Of a stretch of 64,000 nt of DNA, positions 63,134 to 64,000 are shown piece by piece; position 1 is the first letter of the stretch, and the number at the start of each line of letters is the position of its first letter. A model generated the notes under the pieces. The model was not told the origin of the DNA. It did no database searches and saw only the letters and a program-made list of their open reading frames with translations. The stretch lies in assembly GCA_030549495.1 (NCBI GenBank), contig JAUIRK010000938.1, positions 188,501-252,500 on the forward strand, read 5' to 3'. The position numbers and the translations under genes were made by a program. This stretch comes from Nectonema munidae (taxonomy: Eukaryota > Nematomorpha > Nectonematoida > Nectonematidae).

Positions 63134-63857
63134 CTGGTAGAAAATTTTTTATTTTGCGAAACTCAGCAATAGAACAACTGTAAGAGAATCATTTGACAAA
63201 GTGAATTTTTTTACAGCACATGGTATTAAGTCGAAACCTGGCTAATCAAAAATCTCCAGATGTAGACTTTAAAATATAACTTCTATATCCAATATAATAA
63301 AATTTAAATTTTTCTTAAAAAAAATCATAGCAAATTTTAAAGAATAATGAGCACTTTCTATTGTTTTGTAATAAAAAGATGTGTGAGATAACACATCGCT
63401 TGCCAGGAACAAAATCGTGTTACATAGTTTTATTAATATATTTGACACATTTGTAATTTTCATCGATTGTTCGTGAAAAAGGTTCTGATAAAAATGAACT
63501 CGAAAATAATAAATCAGGTAAATATATCATTTTTAAACTGTCTTTTATGCCAATATTTTAGTTAATTAGCTAAAATATTAATGAAATAAATTATTTTTAA
63601 TTAAATTATTTGCTTCAAAAATATTAAGTAGTTACGGAATAATCTAATTAATAAACTATTAAATGACCTAAGAACTATACGAGCAAACTAACAGACATTT
63701 GAAACAAAAATGGTTTATAAATAATTTATTATTATAAGAATATATACAATATTTTTGTAACGTAATAATAGTATTACAATTATCTCACAACTTTTGACAA
63801 TTATAGGAAATACCTTTTCTTTGATCAAACAAAGCAAAATTTTTTTGCAAACTTTGT
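63134..63857. other. AT-rich sequence, no gene seen
   Basis: Strongly AT-rich; only low-complexity frames. Confidence 0.5.
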
Positions 63858-64000
63858 CGGCAGATGGCTCAGTGGTTGTAGCGTAGAGTCTCGATCAAGA
63901 TGAGCTGAGTTCGATTCCCGATAGTGACTATCGTTACCATTTGTCCAGCTATGGAAAGTTATTCCTCCCTTTGATGCGATATCGAAAATTAAAAAAAAAT
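63858..64000 (+). mobile_element. tRNA-derived SINE of a second family
   Basis: The head is tRNA-like: ggcagatggctcagtggttg contains a perfect A box (tggctcagtgg), and gagttcgattcccga a near-perfect B box. The 3' part does not pair with the 5' acceptor-stem sequence, so it is not an intact tRNA gene. The body (atttgtccagctatggaaag ...) differs from the SINE at 19952. The copy is cut by the end of the window and ends in a poly-A stretch. Confidence 0.65.

Noticed and set aside
63858-63930. Possible tRNA gene
   Set aside because: Good A and B boxes, but the 3' side does not pair with the 5' acceptor sequence and a non-tRNA body follows; a SINE fits better.
1-64000. CRISPR array, operon or other prokaryotic system
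   Set aside because: Introns, polyadenylation signals, eukaryotic gene families and non-LTR elements show this is eukaryotic nuclear DNA; the tandem repeats have no unique spacers.
1-64000. LTR retrotransposons, endogenous viruses or Polintons
   Set aside because: No protease, integrase, envelope, capsid or long terminal repeats recognised; all reverse-transcriptase fragments are of non-LTR type.

Overview
This is a eukaryotic, strongly AT-rich window with small exons, kilobase-scale introns and dense transposable elements. Four protein-coding genes can be supported by family motifs together with matching splice phases. Mariner, RTE-type LINE, piggyBac and hAT remnants, plus tRNA-derived SINEs, fill most of the rest. 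This content suggests an arthropod. The mariner and LINE types remind me of parasitic copepods (sea lice), but that is recollection and not shown by the sequence.

Layout. Positions 1-530 hold a 150-bp tandem repeat cassette, repeated at 18.9-19.4 kb. Positions 1.7-13.7 kb (+) hold the C-terminal ~300 residues of a mitochondrial class I peptide-chain release factor (MTRF1/MTRF1L type) in six exons; its introns carry an hAT MITE, a jockey-like LINE tail and fold-back elements. Positions 13.7-23.4 kb are mainly non-coding repeats with two weak exon candidates and a piggyBac-like remnant. Positions 23.4-30.6 kb (-) hold a three-exon KLF10/11 (cabut/TIEG)-like zinc-finger repressor with a Sin3-interaction-like motif in exon 1 and three C2H2 fingers. 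Positions 31.3-32.2 kb are a long inverted repeat. Positions 35.8-36.9 kb (+) hold the alpha subunit of protein farnesyl-/geranylgeranyltransferase I, intronless in its coding part. Positions 38.1-41.6 kb hold two piggyBac elements tail to tail, followed by an RTE LINE. Positions 43.7-58.9 kb (-) hold a four-exon p24/TMED cargo receptor gene whose introns contain an hAT deletion derivative, a third recognisable piggyBac with its own intron and two nested MITEs, a further hAT MITE and an RTE LINE. Positions 59.2-61.5 kb (-) hold an RTE fragment abutting a decayed mariner. The last 2.5 kb hold a weak exon candidate and a second tRNA-type SINE.

The four host genes have unrelated jobs (mitochondrial translation termination, transcriptional repression, protein prenylation, ER-Golgi trafficking) and are not a functional cluster. 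No LTR retrotransposon, Polinton or other virus-like element was recognised. The most striking content is mobile DNA: several nested insertions still have legible target-site duplications (8 bp hAT-type, 9 bp Mutator-type, TTAA piggyBac-type), which allows relative dating. No convincing previously undescribed multi-gene system was seen; the best unexplained items are an orphan basic coiled-coil ORF at 34.5-35.0 kb and the large inverted-repeat elements.
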